This document shows positions 36,557 to 46,805 of a stretch of 64,000 nucleotides of DNA, one piece after another. Under the pieces are notes generated by a model. The model saw only the letters and a program-made list of their open reading frames with translations, was not told where the DNA came from and made no database searches. This DNA is from Pyrrhosoma nymphula (lineage: Eukaryota; Arthropoda; Insecta; Odonata; Coenagrionidae): the NCBI GenBank assembly GCA_963573305.1, contig OY754331.1, positions 9,458,868 through 9,522,867 of the forward strand, read 5' to 3'. The position numbers and the translations under genes are program-made. The stretch's first letter is position 1; each line of letters starts with the position of its first letter.

Positions 36557-36912
36557 AATAGGAATTAGACACAAGCAACCATTATGTATGATACATTGTA
36601 CTTATAGCAAATTGAATATTGAAAATTGAAAATGGTTTATTAACCAAATATTTTAAAAATATTCCAAATCACTTGTACATTTGTCTGGATGTTATGTTAT
36701 GATTTGGTATGTTTAGGTTAACGGGTTTCTTTTTTTACATATATTATGTTTAGGTTTAAGGTATGATTGTTTTAAAATGTATGGTATCTAATATGTTAAG
36801 ATTATAAGATTGTTGTTGTTCCTTGCAAGAAAATTATATCATGATGTAAACAACTGCCCCATAGGGGCATTCGCTCCTAGGTCAATAAATGTTTTTTCTA
36901 TTCCATTCTACA
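36350..36912 (+). mobile_element. 5'-truncated CR1-like LINE, 3' end
   Basis: It contains the C-terminus of a reverse transcriptase ORF (36350-36556), a 350-base 3' untranslated region, and a terminal AATAAATGTTTTTTCTATTCC followed by ATTCT-type units. Short tandem repeats at the 3' end instead of poly(A) are typical of CR1/L2-group LINEs. Strong 5' truncation is the usual outcome of target-primed reverse transcription. Boundaries are approximate. Confidence 0.6.
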
Positions 36913-39056
36913 TTCTGTAATTTTAATAAAATTATAACAAAATTGGAATTAATACGTGACAGCTAGCAGGGAGGGCATTCCAAGAACTTTACGGTTAATA
37001 ATTGTGATACATTAAATGTGAAGTAAATGATCAAACCTAGCACGTCTAGAATTACGGCAACCAGTATTAACGCACGACTGGATTCACTTAAGTGGAAATT
37101 CACTGCTCCCCTTGGTACGCCCGGTAGGTACCTGAAATTAAACGACTTGGAGAAATTACGTGACTGGAAATTTTATGCCCGGCTCCGTGCTGCAGGAGAG
37201 AAGTTTGTGTAAGTTACTAAATTTGTTGTTTTAGACGGGGAGACGGGAAGAGTTCCTCAACTTAGATGGAATTGAATTTCAAAGGGGTCTTAAAAACTTG
37301 CGGCTTTTTACAAATTCCTTTTAGGAGTGGTATTTAAACAAAATTTTCTTGCTCGCAGAAAGTGTAATAACCATGAATCCACTGAAGATAAGGTTGGTAT
37401 CATATAAAAGCCACCTCGCGAGTGTTAAACTGACAATGGCGACACTTTCTTACTTGTATTTAATTTTGAATATTCTACATCGTCGACGGAAAATGGAACT
37501 GTTTTGTAACTATATCAAAATGAACAATTTGATGTTGGAAAAACATTTGTAAGATATTTACTAATATCAGATATATATTGATTGTGTGATATTTACAAAA
37601 ACATTGCTGGCTAAAGAGTTGGTTTTTGATATCAAAATAGCAGGATCATATAAGCAAACTCCGTCTTTGTCTTCCGTCTTTTATTGGGAATGTTTGAATA
37701 TCAGGGCAACGTATTAACTACACAAAATATATTTTTACAGCTTACAAAAAAAGAACTATAGGAAAGCAGTGAAAATAAAATATAGTTCGCCAGTAACTAC
37801 ATGAAAGATGGACGTAACAGTGTGAACAGTTGAAGAAAAATTTTTTTTACTGAAACCAACTTAAATTACTGGGGTCTAATAAAATGTGAAACTTGATCTA
37901 TCCAAAAACCTGTGCACTTCTTTTGCTTCGTCCTATCTCATGCAACTCCGATGCACTATTTGTTATCCCCAACGCAGCATCATTAGCTGCTAAATACAAC
38001 TGTGCATACAACCTTTGCATCGATTGAGATGTAATAAGCCTTTCATTCAACCGAGAACAAGTTTCTGAACATCTTTGCTGATAACAGAAGTTACCTTAAA
38101 ACTAGTTTACCAGTGAGAATTAAATTTTTTAGATAGTAATACCTTAAGCTATGAAATGCTTTACCGTAATCTCAGCCAACTGTTTTTGAAAAGCAGCCCT
38201 GAATGAATCTGATTATTGTTATTCCCAAGCAGAGCAATATACAAATGCGTCAGGTTTGTGATGCTGGGGTAATAGCCGTTTTAATGAAAATTGATGAAAT
38301 ATCGAACGATGAACGTTGATGGGGTAGTCCAAGTTCACACAAGAGTTAATTTACTAGGACTTTTGTTAGGTTGTTGGAGTTTTGTTGGAGAGAAATTTGA
38401 AGTATCCTTGGAAAAAAATTATCCAATTGTTGTGAGACGGAATTAAGAGAGAGAGAGAGGGAGGGAGAGAGAAGGCGGACGGAACTTCTCCCCCAAGAAG
38501 CTCTCGTTAGGTTTTCAACTTTTCACCTCAAGTGATTTTGGACACGTGAGTCTCACATGCCTTTAAAATCTAAAGGTTACCAATTTTTCTCCTTGGAAGT
38601 AGATTGAACCCCTCCTCTCAAAAGTTTACGCAATGAACACTCCAAGCATCTACAGAGCATGGAGATTGTGCTAAAGGCGGAAGCAATACAAGGTGCAGTT
38701 TAGGATCAATGGGTCAGGATCAGTTTAGCCCTGCCACCTCCTACGCTCCACCGGTCAAAAGCGAGCCCCGAATTTAGCCGCTGCAGTAAATCACGGCTGG
38801 CTAACTGGCTTGGTCATCAATGATGAATTTAAAATGTCTCATTTGTGATAGTTTTGATAAAAATGTCTAGGTTTTTTGTCGTAGTGGAAAATAGTTCAAT
38901 AATGCGATCAAATTTTTGAAGATAAAAATCGAAACGTTTAGGAAAACTTCACGCACAATAGGTATATTAATATAAATCACACATGTAGCATTCATAAAGG
39001 TAACTTTAGGCCAGATGAGATCATATAAATTAAATAATTATCCGTAGGAATGAAGT
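36913..39056. other. Gene-free interval with a purine repeat
   Basis: AT-rich. A 61-codon frame at 37027-37212 ends at a strong donor-like GTAAGT (37212-37217) but has no recognised domain. A GA-rich microsatellite occupies 38445-38473. Confidence 0.3.
38445..38473 (+). repeat. (GA)n microsatellite
   Basis: AAGAGAGAGAGAGAGGGAGG followed by GAGAGAGAA. Confidence 0.7.
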
Positions 39057-39135
39057 AGATGGCAGAGAGGAGAATGGAATGGAGAGCTTCTGCAGACCAA
39101 TCTTCGGATTGATGACTACCAACGATTATGATGAT
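39057..39135 (+). pseudogene. Tip of a LINE ORF with its 3' tail
   Basis: A short frame MAERRMEWRASADQSSD ends in TGA TGA (39112) and is followed by CTACCAACGATTATGATGAT. The form M-A-x-D-R-x-x-W-R, then a stop, then an ATG/GAT-type tail, is how many insect LINE reverse transcriptase copies end. The fragment is only about 80 bases, so the call is tentative. Confidence 0.35.
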
Positions 39136-39960
39136 ATCACATTAAGTAATTATACTATTATTTCCATTTCAAGCGCCACGTTTCCCTTAATCTAAGCTTA
39201 TACATCCTCGTTTTTGTTTCCACCACCAACATTAGAGTTGTGACCAATACTGGATTTACTTCGTCTGTATTCTTGCGACGGATGACGTGGCATAATTCAA
39301 ACGTTACTAGCTGGAAGAGGAATTATAATTCGCAATGACCAAGATATTAGTTTTAAGCAAGTTCCAAAGTATAAACAGAGAGAACCGCAGGGCCTGCAGA
39401 CAATTCCCACATGCGTTAGTGTTGACGCCTAGGTGAATAAGTTGCATCTACGATCTATAGAGCGTTCTTTATAGTAAAGTAGTTGACATAATCCAGGTAA
39501 TCAGCAAAACAAATGCAATGCGGGTTGGGGAAGCTAATCTCGTGACCCACTACTCCATGATAGCATTAATTGTTTACATCAAATCATATTAAAAGCAATT
39601 TATACTTTTCAATCTTAGCTAAATCAGTGGGCTTCATTGAATTATGTGATCAAAAATATTGATGTGTTTTCGTAATTAATTCAGCTCATTTTTGCCCTCA
39701 TTATGACCCTGTTTATATATTTTGATGCTCAGTACTGTGGAACTGGGATTTTAAACTCGTCTCCGCTAAATTCCGCGCAACAAGTTTTCATTCGCTCGTT
39801 CTGCTTGCCTTTGAACTTTTCGCGTGAATCACTCGTGATTTATAGTGTGACATGTTATTTTTCTTTTTAGTTTATAAAGAAGAAACAGGAAGTGTTCCTA
39901 TAAAATTGATTAAATAACATGTTTGGTAGCCTTAATAGTCGAGTTTACTATCGATATCGT
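39136..39960. other. Gene-free interval
   Basis: No recognised feature. Confidence 0.35.
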
Positions 39961-39964
39961 AAAA

Positions 39965-41125
39965 AATAGATAAATTAGTTAATTAGTAAGAAGTAAGAAA
40001 AATATTTATTGTTCAGGACAAAAAATCCAAAAGAACAAATATAATAATAAAACACTTTGCAGGCACAATCTTTTAAAAGTACAAAAGGACAAACTTTTCA
40101 TCATTTCAAACTTTTCAAGTACAAAAGGAAAAACTTTTTATCATTCTATAAATGTAAATTAACACAAAAAAACTCATGAATTAATAACTAACAATAGAAA
40201 AATGATACAATGAATAAGGAACCATAATAACATGAACACAAATTTGAAGAAAAAATAACAATAATAAGAGTAGCTTATGTTATACCCGGGAAAGTAAATA
40301 ATCATGGTATTTCATTTTAAATGTTTTAACAGATCTACAATTTTTAATATCAGTTGGCATCTTATTCCATATGTGACAAGCTGTTACAAGAAATGATTTA
40401 TTATATGCTGTGGTGCGATGCCCTGGAAAATACAATTGATTAGGATCAGACCTAGTGGACATTGTGAAGACAGAGGGACAACTAAGGAACAAATCATGCA
40501 GATACTTGGGTGATTTGTTTTTAAATAGAACAAACAAAAAGGATCCCAGAAGGTATTCTCTACGGGATTTGACGTTGAGCCATCTTAGTTGTTTATAATA
40601 GGGGGTGATGTGGACGTCCCTGCGAAGGTCAAAAATGAACCTAAGGCAGGAGTTTAAGGCCCGGTGAAGTTTGAGGTTATTTTCTTGGTTGAGGTCGTTA
40701 TAAACAAGACAGCAATAATCTATTACAGAGAAAATAAGCGACGATATAAGTGTTTTTCTAGTATTAAAAGGAAGTAAGTTTCTGTGAACTTTTAACTGGT
40801 AAAGTATAGAATGAATTTTGTTAGAAATATTATTTACATGACAATCCCATGATAAGTTAGCAGTCAACGTAATCCCTAGGTTAACCACGATACTGGTAGT
40901 CGTAATGTGGCTAATGTTACGTAGCATCCTGGAACTACCGATAATAATAGCCTTAGTTTTACTTGAGTTTAGGATGAAGTCGTGACGCGTGGCCCACTCG
41001 GTTATTCTATAAATGTCTTCATTAATTTTTGATACTGCCTCGTCAATTCCATATGGCCAACAGCTGCGATAAATTTGGAGGTCGTCGGCATAGAGCATGT
41101 AACTGGTGTGCTTAAGATAATGTAA
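39965..41125 (-). mobile_element. 5'-truncated CR1/Jockey-group LINE
   Basis: Read leftwards, the element starts inside the reverse transcriptase (just before the YADD box), carries the ORF to its stop at 40280, and then a 3' untranslated region with two copies of AAAAGTTTG/TTTTGTACTTTTGAAA-type sequence (40070-40145). The 3' end is AT-rich and its boundary (about 39965-40010) is uncertain. Confidence 0.6.
40280..41118 (-). pseudogene. LINE reverse transcriptase, C-terminal 275 residues, frame open
   Basis: The frame begins LKHTSYMLYADDLQIYR, with the catalytic YADD motif of the palm domain. It continues through FILNSSKTKAIIIGSS (primer-grip region) and VVNLGITLTANLSWDCHVNN (thumb), DYCCLVYNDLNQENNLKLHR, WLNVKSRREYLLGSFLF and HIWNKMPTDIKNCRSVKTF, ending at TAA 40280. 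This domain order is that of CR1/Jockey-group LINEs; the family's full ORF2 is about 900-1000 residues, so two thirds including the endonuclease are missing. Unlike the other LINE relics here it has no stop or frame change, so it inserted fairly recently, but it cannot mobilise itself. Confidence 0.8.
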
Positions 41126-41577
41126 TTACACATTGCTTTAGGATGTTTAGCTTTCTTTATTTATAAACATAAAAAATGAGTAATATTTTGCGTATTTAAG
41201 AAAACAGACAGCAGCGAGATGATACTATTAATTTAAATTCGTCAAAAATGTTGCTGAAACTCCATTTCCATCCTTTAGGTTAACATTCTCATTTTTAAGG
41301 AATGGACTGAACATTCTCCGAAGTGCTGCTTTTATGCTGTAGTAGCAGACAAAAGTAACCTTAAAGCAAACATTTACTGCAATATCCTGTGAGGGTGGGG
41401 TGATAGGATTCTCTTTTTATTGTTTTTGGCTTGTATGTCAGGGGAACAACAATAAGTAGTTTGCAAAGGATATAAGATATTGCACAAAAATCCTTTGTTT
41501 CACCTGCTTCAATCACATCTGATTGCATCAGTATGAACATGATATCTGCAGTTATCTCATTTTAACTTTATTATTAG
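41126..41577. other. Gene-free interval
   Basis: AT-rich sequence without recognised features. Confidence 0.35.
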
Positions 41578-42220
41578 CAACTAGCAGGCCACCCGGCGTT
41601 GCTCGGAAAGGAGAAGAAGGATACTTGGAATTCATGGTAACATAGCAGGATTTGTAAGTAAAGGAACAAAGCAGGTTAGGTGACGGTCATCTAAATAAAC
41701 AGAAAACAGTGTAAAAAGGCAAAATAGAAAAGTCTTTGTTTCCGGAATGCGAAACTGATGGGGGACGGCTTACAGTACTTCTTTATAGACTATGTTGGCA
41801 GTTTTTCCTGTGGGGGTGTATCGGAAATGGAAGCCGCCAAATCAGCCTTCACCTCGCACACAAACTTGTGGGCGATTTACCTGTGAACGGTGAAGTTGCG
41901 AAAAAAAGGCAGTATTGGAAATGGAAGCCGCCAAATCGGCCTTCACCTCGCACACAGCGCACACAAACATACTAACATGGCAGATTGAATGGGGTTGTTA
42001 TCGGAAGGTGGGTGAGTAAGCAGAGCGCGGGGATGGATGCTAGGTGGCGCTGAGCGCACTTGCAGGGTTCGGTAATGAGAAAACGAAGCTAAGGACGCGT
42101 CGGACGCAACTGAAAGTAGCACTACTGGGTTCGGGAGCATGAGATGCACCTATGTACCAACTTTGGTCGCAATCCGTGCTGCCGTGTGGAAACGCATAGC
42201 GGACGGACAAACAGACATCC

Positions 42221-42251
<31 letters not shown>

Positions 42252-42253
42252 CA
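41578..42253 (+). mobile_element. RTE/Proto2-like retroelement fragment ending in (TA)n
   Basis: It starts with CTAGCAGGCCACCCGGCGTT (a motif often seen at the start of insect RTE-type repeats). It ends with CCAACTTTGGTCGCAATCCG, then GCGGACGGACAAACAGACAT and CCTCTTTTATATATA. The end pattern (CCAAxTTTGGTCxxAATC...CGGACxGACAxACxxxC, TTTTATATATA) is the typical 3' end of RTE-clade elements. A segment GGAAATGGAAGCCGCCAAAT with CCTTCACCTCGCACACA is duplicated in tandem at about 41821 and 41917. No coding part was recognised. Confidence 0.5.
42226..42251. repeat. (TA)n microsatellite
   Basis: About 13 TA units at the end of the RTE-like fragment. Confidence 0.85.
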
Positions 42254-42295
42254 CGAGTTCGTGGAAAATCACACACGCGATAATTTAAATAAAAA

Positions 42296-42548
42296 TAAAC
42301 TTTGCCACAGGTGGGGCGGAAATAAATATAGAAACACAAAAAAGAAGAACACTCACAAACTATACGTTCTGATATTTCGACAGCCGAGCTGCCTTTCTCA
42401 CAGAAGGAAGGATACAGAATCTGTATCCTTCTGTATCCTTCCTTCTGTGAGAAAGGTAGCTCGGCTGTCGAAATATCAGAACGTATAGTTTGTGAGTGTT
42501 CTTCTTTTTTGTGTTTCTATATTTATTTCCGCCCCACCTGTGGCAAAG

Positions 42549-42553
<5 letters not shown>
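42296..42553. mobile_element. Near-perfect foldback between TA microsatellites
   Basis: The left arm (42296-42418, from AATAAACTTTGCCACAGGTG to GAAGGAAGGATACAG) is the reverse complement of the right arm (42431-42553) with only one or two mismatches visible. The centre is AATCTGTATCCTT, and the inner 42409-42430 segment is itself a small hairpin. TA repeats flank both sides. There is no coding capacity. The near identity of the arms suggests a recent origin; a transcript would fold into a hairpin of about 120 bp. Confidence 0.8.

Positions 42554-42601
<48 letters not shown>
42553..42601. repeat. (TA)n microsatellite
   Basis: About 24 TA units directly after the foldback. Confidence 0.85.
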
Positions 42602-42603
<2 letters not shown>

Positions 42604-42651
42604 TATTTTGATCCTTGCAGAAGATGTACAGTGTAGTATATTTTAGCAAGG

Positions 42652-42955
42652 GCCTAGCCACGTTGACACACCGGTTCCCGTCAGATCACCGAAGTTAAGC
42701 AACGTTGGGCACGGTGGCGGTTGGGTGTGGCAACGCTGGGGGTGGCCCCTCCTTCATACCTCTACCCCGGTGCTCTTGTCCCCTGTCTGCAAGTGGCAGG
42801 GCAGGTTAAACGTGGGATGGCACAATGGGCCCAAAAAGATCTAAGTTTCAGGAGGACTCCAGAAGGCCCTCGCCCACCCAACCATCTACAAACTTAGTAT
42901 AGTATTGGTGGCAGTAGTTTAGTATAGATAACATAGTATAATAAAGGTTCATCTT
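42652..42955 (+). mobile_element. 5S rRNA-derived SINE
   Basis: The first 85 bases follow 5S rRNA: CCACGTTGACACACCGG, then CACCGAAGTTAAGCAACGT and TGGGCACGGTGGCGG. This retains the 5S internal promoter region (box A AGTTAAGC, intermediate element, and a weak box C). Deletions near the start and a missing TTAGTACTTGGATGG-type loop show it is not a functional 5S gene. The rest (42740-42955) is an unrelated body and a tail of repeated TTAGTATA units. A 5S head joined to an unrelated body defines SINE3-type elements. Confidence 0.7.
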
Positions 42956-44225
42956 TTTCTTTACCTCCGTAGTATATCCGTGATATAACAAGATGAGTGA
43001 TTGAAATGGCACATTTCTTAAGTTTTAAGTTGATTAAGTAATATTATTGACGACCGCCATCGATCTCCTATTATTTTAAATAAAACGAGCACATTTGTAT
43101 TAAGATTATTATTACGTTTTAGGGCATAACATTTGTTTGCGTAATTCATCCTTCAGGTGAAGTTTTCCTCAAGAAGACTATTCACGGTAAATCATATAAA
43201 CTGGCACGCGTGAATTTACCTCTCCCACGATAGTTATTCCCTTTTCTCATAATGTATTATGTAAACTGTTAGGAACCCAAACGAGATTGTATTTGCGTGG
43301 TAAATTGAAATTATGACATCTCTGAATTATTTTGAAACAGTTGTCATAGAAAGATATTTCTTGAAAATTACTAAATTCCAATCCGGGGGAAAGATGACAA
43401 GAAACGATGATAGAACTAGTAGATATATTACGATCAGCAACATGGCTCGCAAGAAGGATCATGACTACGTCATGAATATTTTGCTGGATATACAATTAAC
43501 ACACATAATTGGATAGCCTTGTTATTTGCACTTACTTGACGTCTGTGAACATAGGTATTTACAAATTCATGGTTTTTGTCATTATATCGTTATGCATAAC
43601 ATTTTTTAGTAGAGGGTGAGTTTTCATATGTTTACTCAGGTAAAAATTGACTGGAAAAACCGAATATATATTGGTATAATATGTCATTGAAACACATTTA
43701 TTGAATATTGCGTCGGCTGCATCAAATCCATGATGGCGTCACGGCTACGATATCTACATTACCGAAATACCTTTCAAATCCGGCATCCTATTGGTAGTAG
43801 GTTTGAAAGCTCAACTGGGATATTATAATAAACGGACTTTAAGAGCCCAGGCAAGTGTCATAAAGCCCGCTGAGCCGGCCAGATTTGATTTGAGAAAAGG
43901 CCAAGATCTCTCGAGTAGCTCAATCCTTCTGTTCTATTCACTCGAGAAACCCGACCCAATTCGTAAAACACAAGCAAAACCCTCGAGCCTAGAGCCTTGA
44001 ACGGACCTGGTGGCATCGTAACCCAGAAGAGGAGTCACCGCTTCTAAACAGGGGGAGATGCTACAGCAAATTGACGAAGTTTATAAACGTTTTAAGGATA
44101 TGGCGCAGAAAAGGCGACGTTGTAGTTTTTTTAATACCAATTATTTCTTTTTCAATACGAAAACATTGTTGAGAAAATGAGAAATATTCATACTTTATTT
44201 AAAAAATTCAAAATAAAGAGGATTT
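42956..44225. other. Gene-free interval
   Basis: AT-rich, with short frames lacking recognised domains (43313-43516 and 43791-44000). Confidence 0.35.
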
Positions 44226-44437
44226 AGAATAGACGATAGAGGTTAGACATTAAAAATTAGTCATCCGTTCCATTTTTTTCTCAAGTTAACTACCTTTTCA
44301 TCACAAAATGAATTTTTAATAGAACGTTTTGAGTCATCTTCTGAGGATTATTCTTAATATTTGAGGAGGCTGTTATTTTTAATGCATTTGTAATTAAAAG
44401 GAATTAGTGATGGATGTTCTAATGGTTTGTACTCGTC
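44226..44437 (+). repeat. Left long terminal inverted repeat
   Basis: Pairs with 45436-45648; small indels separate the arms. Confidence 0.7.
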
Positions 44438-45435
44438 TGGTGACTAGAAACTATTGCAAATTCCCACAACATTCTGCGATATCATCCCGACTTTATGAGG
44501 CCTTATCCCATTTTTTCTTATTTTTCCTACTCTTGCGCAGCAGTAATACTGAGGTGATTGTTATATATATTCCAGCAAATCGTTTAAGCACTTCGTACAC
44601 GTGTACGCTACCTAGCTCAAATAATAATCACTGGAATCGAAAAGTTAAACGAACTCGACCTTGACGACACTGATAATTTTTAGTCGAAGCTCGTTATGGA
44701 TTTCTTTTAACTTCATTTTAATGGCTTCCATGGCAACGAGATTATATACTCACGTAGTTGCGAGGTTCTAATGTGAACTAGGACTATCACGGTATGCCTG
44801 GTGTCCAATCACCCCGTGCCACACACCCTGGAGGTAGTTTGCGTGGTTTTTCATAGATGTGTAAGAGAGGTGTTTTACAGACTGAAAGTGTCTATGCTTA
44901 TCTTCTGCGTCAACCTCATACCTTAGCCCCTAAGCACCCCATGACCGTTCACATCTAGCTTAATAATTTTTTGCATTTTCTCTCATCCACAAGAGAGCGC
45001 GAATGTCTTGATAGCCGTCTGGTTTTCGATCCTCGGTGAAAACTCAAGTACGACCACGTTTTGCATGCTAAAAATGGTACATTTTACTGAGGGAGCCTGC
45101 GGCTTCATGCCAGCATCCATTGATCCATTTCCCTAGCCATGTTTCCCCACTTTGTCAGCATTCTTAGAATGACTACGATGGTCTTGAATATTTATGCTCG
45201 AGCTTGCAGAGCTCTGATACCCACACAACGTGATAGTGACGAATATAAACCACTTTAAATTCACTATCAACTTTTCAACCTGTGAAAATTCAATGAGCAA
45301 TAAATCAATTGAGCTTCCTTTGGGATGGGGATTGCGGTAGAGTTATTAAAAATACAAACATTCAAAACATGCCCTAAAATTTCTGTCCTCGTGATATATG
45401 GTTTATGGATGAGTGAGAACGTTTCATGAGAGCGA

Positions 45436-45648
45436 TAACAAGTACTTACCACTAGAACATCCATCACTAATTCCTTTTAATTTAAAACGCATTAAAAATA
45501 ACAGCCTCCTCAAATATTAAGAATACTCCTCAGAATATGACTCTAAACTTTCTATTAAAAATACATTTTTGATGAAAAGATAGTTAACTTGATATAAAAA
45601 TGGAACGCATGACTATTTTTTAATACCTAGCCTCTATCGTCTATTTCT
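45436..45648 (-). repeat. Right long terminal inverted repeat
   Basis: Reverse complement of 44226-44437. Confidence 0.7.
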
Positions 45649-46149
45649 GAATATAAAAGAACGTGTTTGGCAACTCCAGGAGTGAGCGTCCGACGGCTAG
45701 GAGTGCCCAAGACTAGGCTATGGCCAAAAGTTGTTCCATTGCCTCACAGATTATATTTGCCCTTTCTTCATCCATTACTCTTCCTTGATACGCCCCTAGT
45801 AGTGAGGACATAATGAGGGCTCAGAACTTACCAGATTGTTTGCTTGCAACTCGCAAATTTTCCCTTGACTTAATGATGCCGTCACCTTAACCTCCTCCTC
45901 CTAAATCAGCCTTTGACGATTCCCTCCATCTCTCATTTCATCGGGAATTCCAAGTTTTGGGAGAGAATGTTATGTATCCTTGCTGCAGAAACATTCCTAG
46001 ATCCACACCCATGGTGCTCAACAATTGTTTTATATTTGAAAGGCTTTGGAGTGCTGCTTTCTGTCCACCATCTCTGATCTTTAAAAATATCTCGACTTTC
46101 CATTTTACTTCAACGGCGAAAATGGCCTTAGCTATCGTTAGCTTCGACT
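45649..46149. other. Gene-free interval
   Basis: No recognised feature; a 65-codon frame at 45957-46154 has no domain. Confidence 0.35.
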
Positions 46150-46327
46150 TATAATAATAATGCCTCTATTGGCAACAGCCGAAGACAATTTCTACCAATT
46201 TGATATATAGACGAACACAAGCAATCAAGCCCCGGAAGGTGAAAATCATACCCAGACGGGATTCAAACCCGCGACCTTTGGTTCGGCCGGAGAGGACTTT
46301 ACCCCCACCACCACCGGGGCCGGCTGG
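46150..46327 (-). mobile_element. tRNA-derived SINE, copy 2
   Basis: On the minus strand it reads GGCCCCGGTGGTGGTGGGGG, AAAGTCCTCTCCGGCCGAAC, a box B GGTTTGAATCC (46259-46269), GATTTTCACCTTCCGGGGCT and GATTGCTTGTGTTCG. Copy 1 at 19601 has the same order (GGCCTCGGTGGCGGCAGGG, AACGTCCTCGCCTGCTAACC, GGTTCGAATCC, GATTTTCACTTCCCAGG, TTGTTTGTGCTTGTTC). The tail is a TTATTATTATAAG microsatellite. The copies are diverged, so both are old. Confidence 0.7.
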
Positions 46328-46559
46328 ACCTAATAGCTACTAACTAACAAATACAACAGCTATTAGTTTTATAGTTTTAGTTTTGAATCGTTCACATGGC
46401 TGCCAAAAATCAATACAGTGGGACCTCTTGTGAAGAAATGAGAGGCAGGTGGCGTTTTCAAATGTGTGTGCATTGAGTTGCGGTCAGGGTTCCACGGCCT
46501 CGTAGCAGAGCGCGGGAGAAGGTATTCATCAGATGTCTGTAAGAAGAACAGAGCGGGGC

Positions 46560-46805
46560 TTTTGGAGTGGCAGGTTGGCAGATAATCTCCCAGGCGATGT
46601 CAGACAGCGGAGGAGACGAAAGGAGGCTAGCCAGGGGTGGTTAGCGAGGCGCGGGCGCTCTCATTTGAGGCTGGAATTTGTCGAGGAGCATCGAGTGTGT
46701 TGATGGCGGAGGGAGTGGTGGGAAGTGGTGGCGGGGACTGGAGGTGGGTTCATAGGGGGGGGGGGAGTCGAGGGTGGGTTTAGCAGCCGCGGAGGAGGGT
46801 AATCG
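46560..46805. other. G-rich island
   Basis: Purine-rich with GGAGG and GTGGTGGG units and a 10-12 base G run near 46756-46766. The Pro/Ser-rich minus-strand frame is compositional. Confidence 0.5.

Larger units (their letters stand above)
44226..45648. mobile_element. DNA element with long terminal inverted repeats
   Basis: The left arm (44226-44437) begins AGAATAGACGATAGAGG. The right arm (45436-45648), inverted, begins AGAAATAGACGATAGAGG. Both then share TCAAGTTAACTA, TTTTCATCA, ATTCTTAATATTTGAGGAGG, CTGTTATTTTTAATGC and AATTAGTGATGGATGTTCTA. The arms are about 212 bp with about 85% visible identity. The 1-kb interior has no coding frame of note. Family unknown; target duplications were not resolved. 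Confidence 0.7.

Noticed and set aside
42652..42740. Functional 5S rRNA gene
   Set aside because: The 5S similarity is partial with internal deletions and no pairing 3' end.
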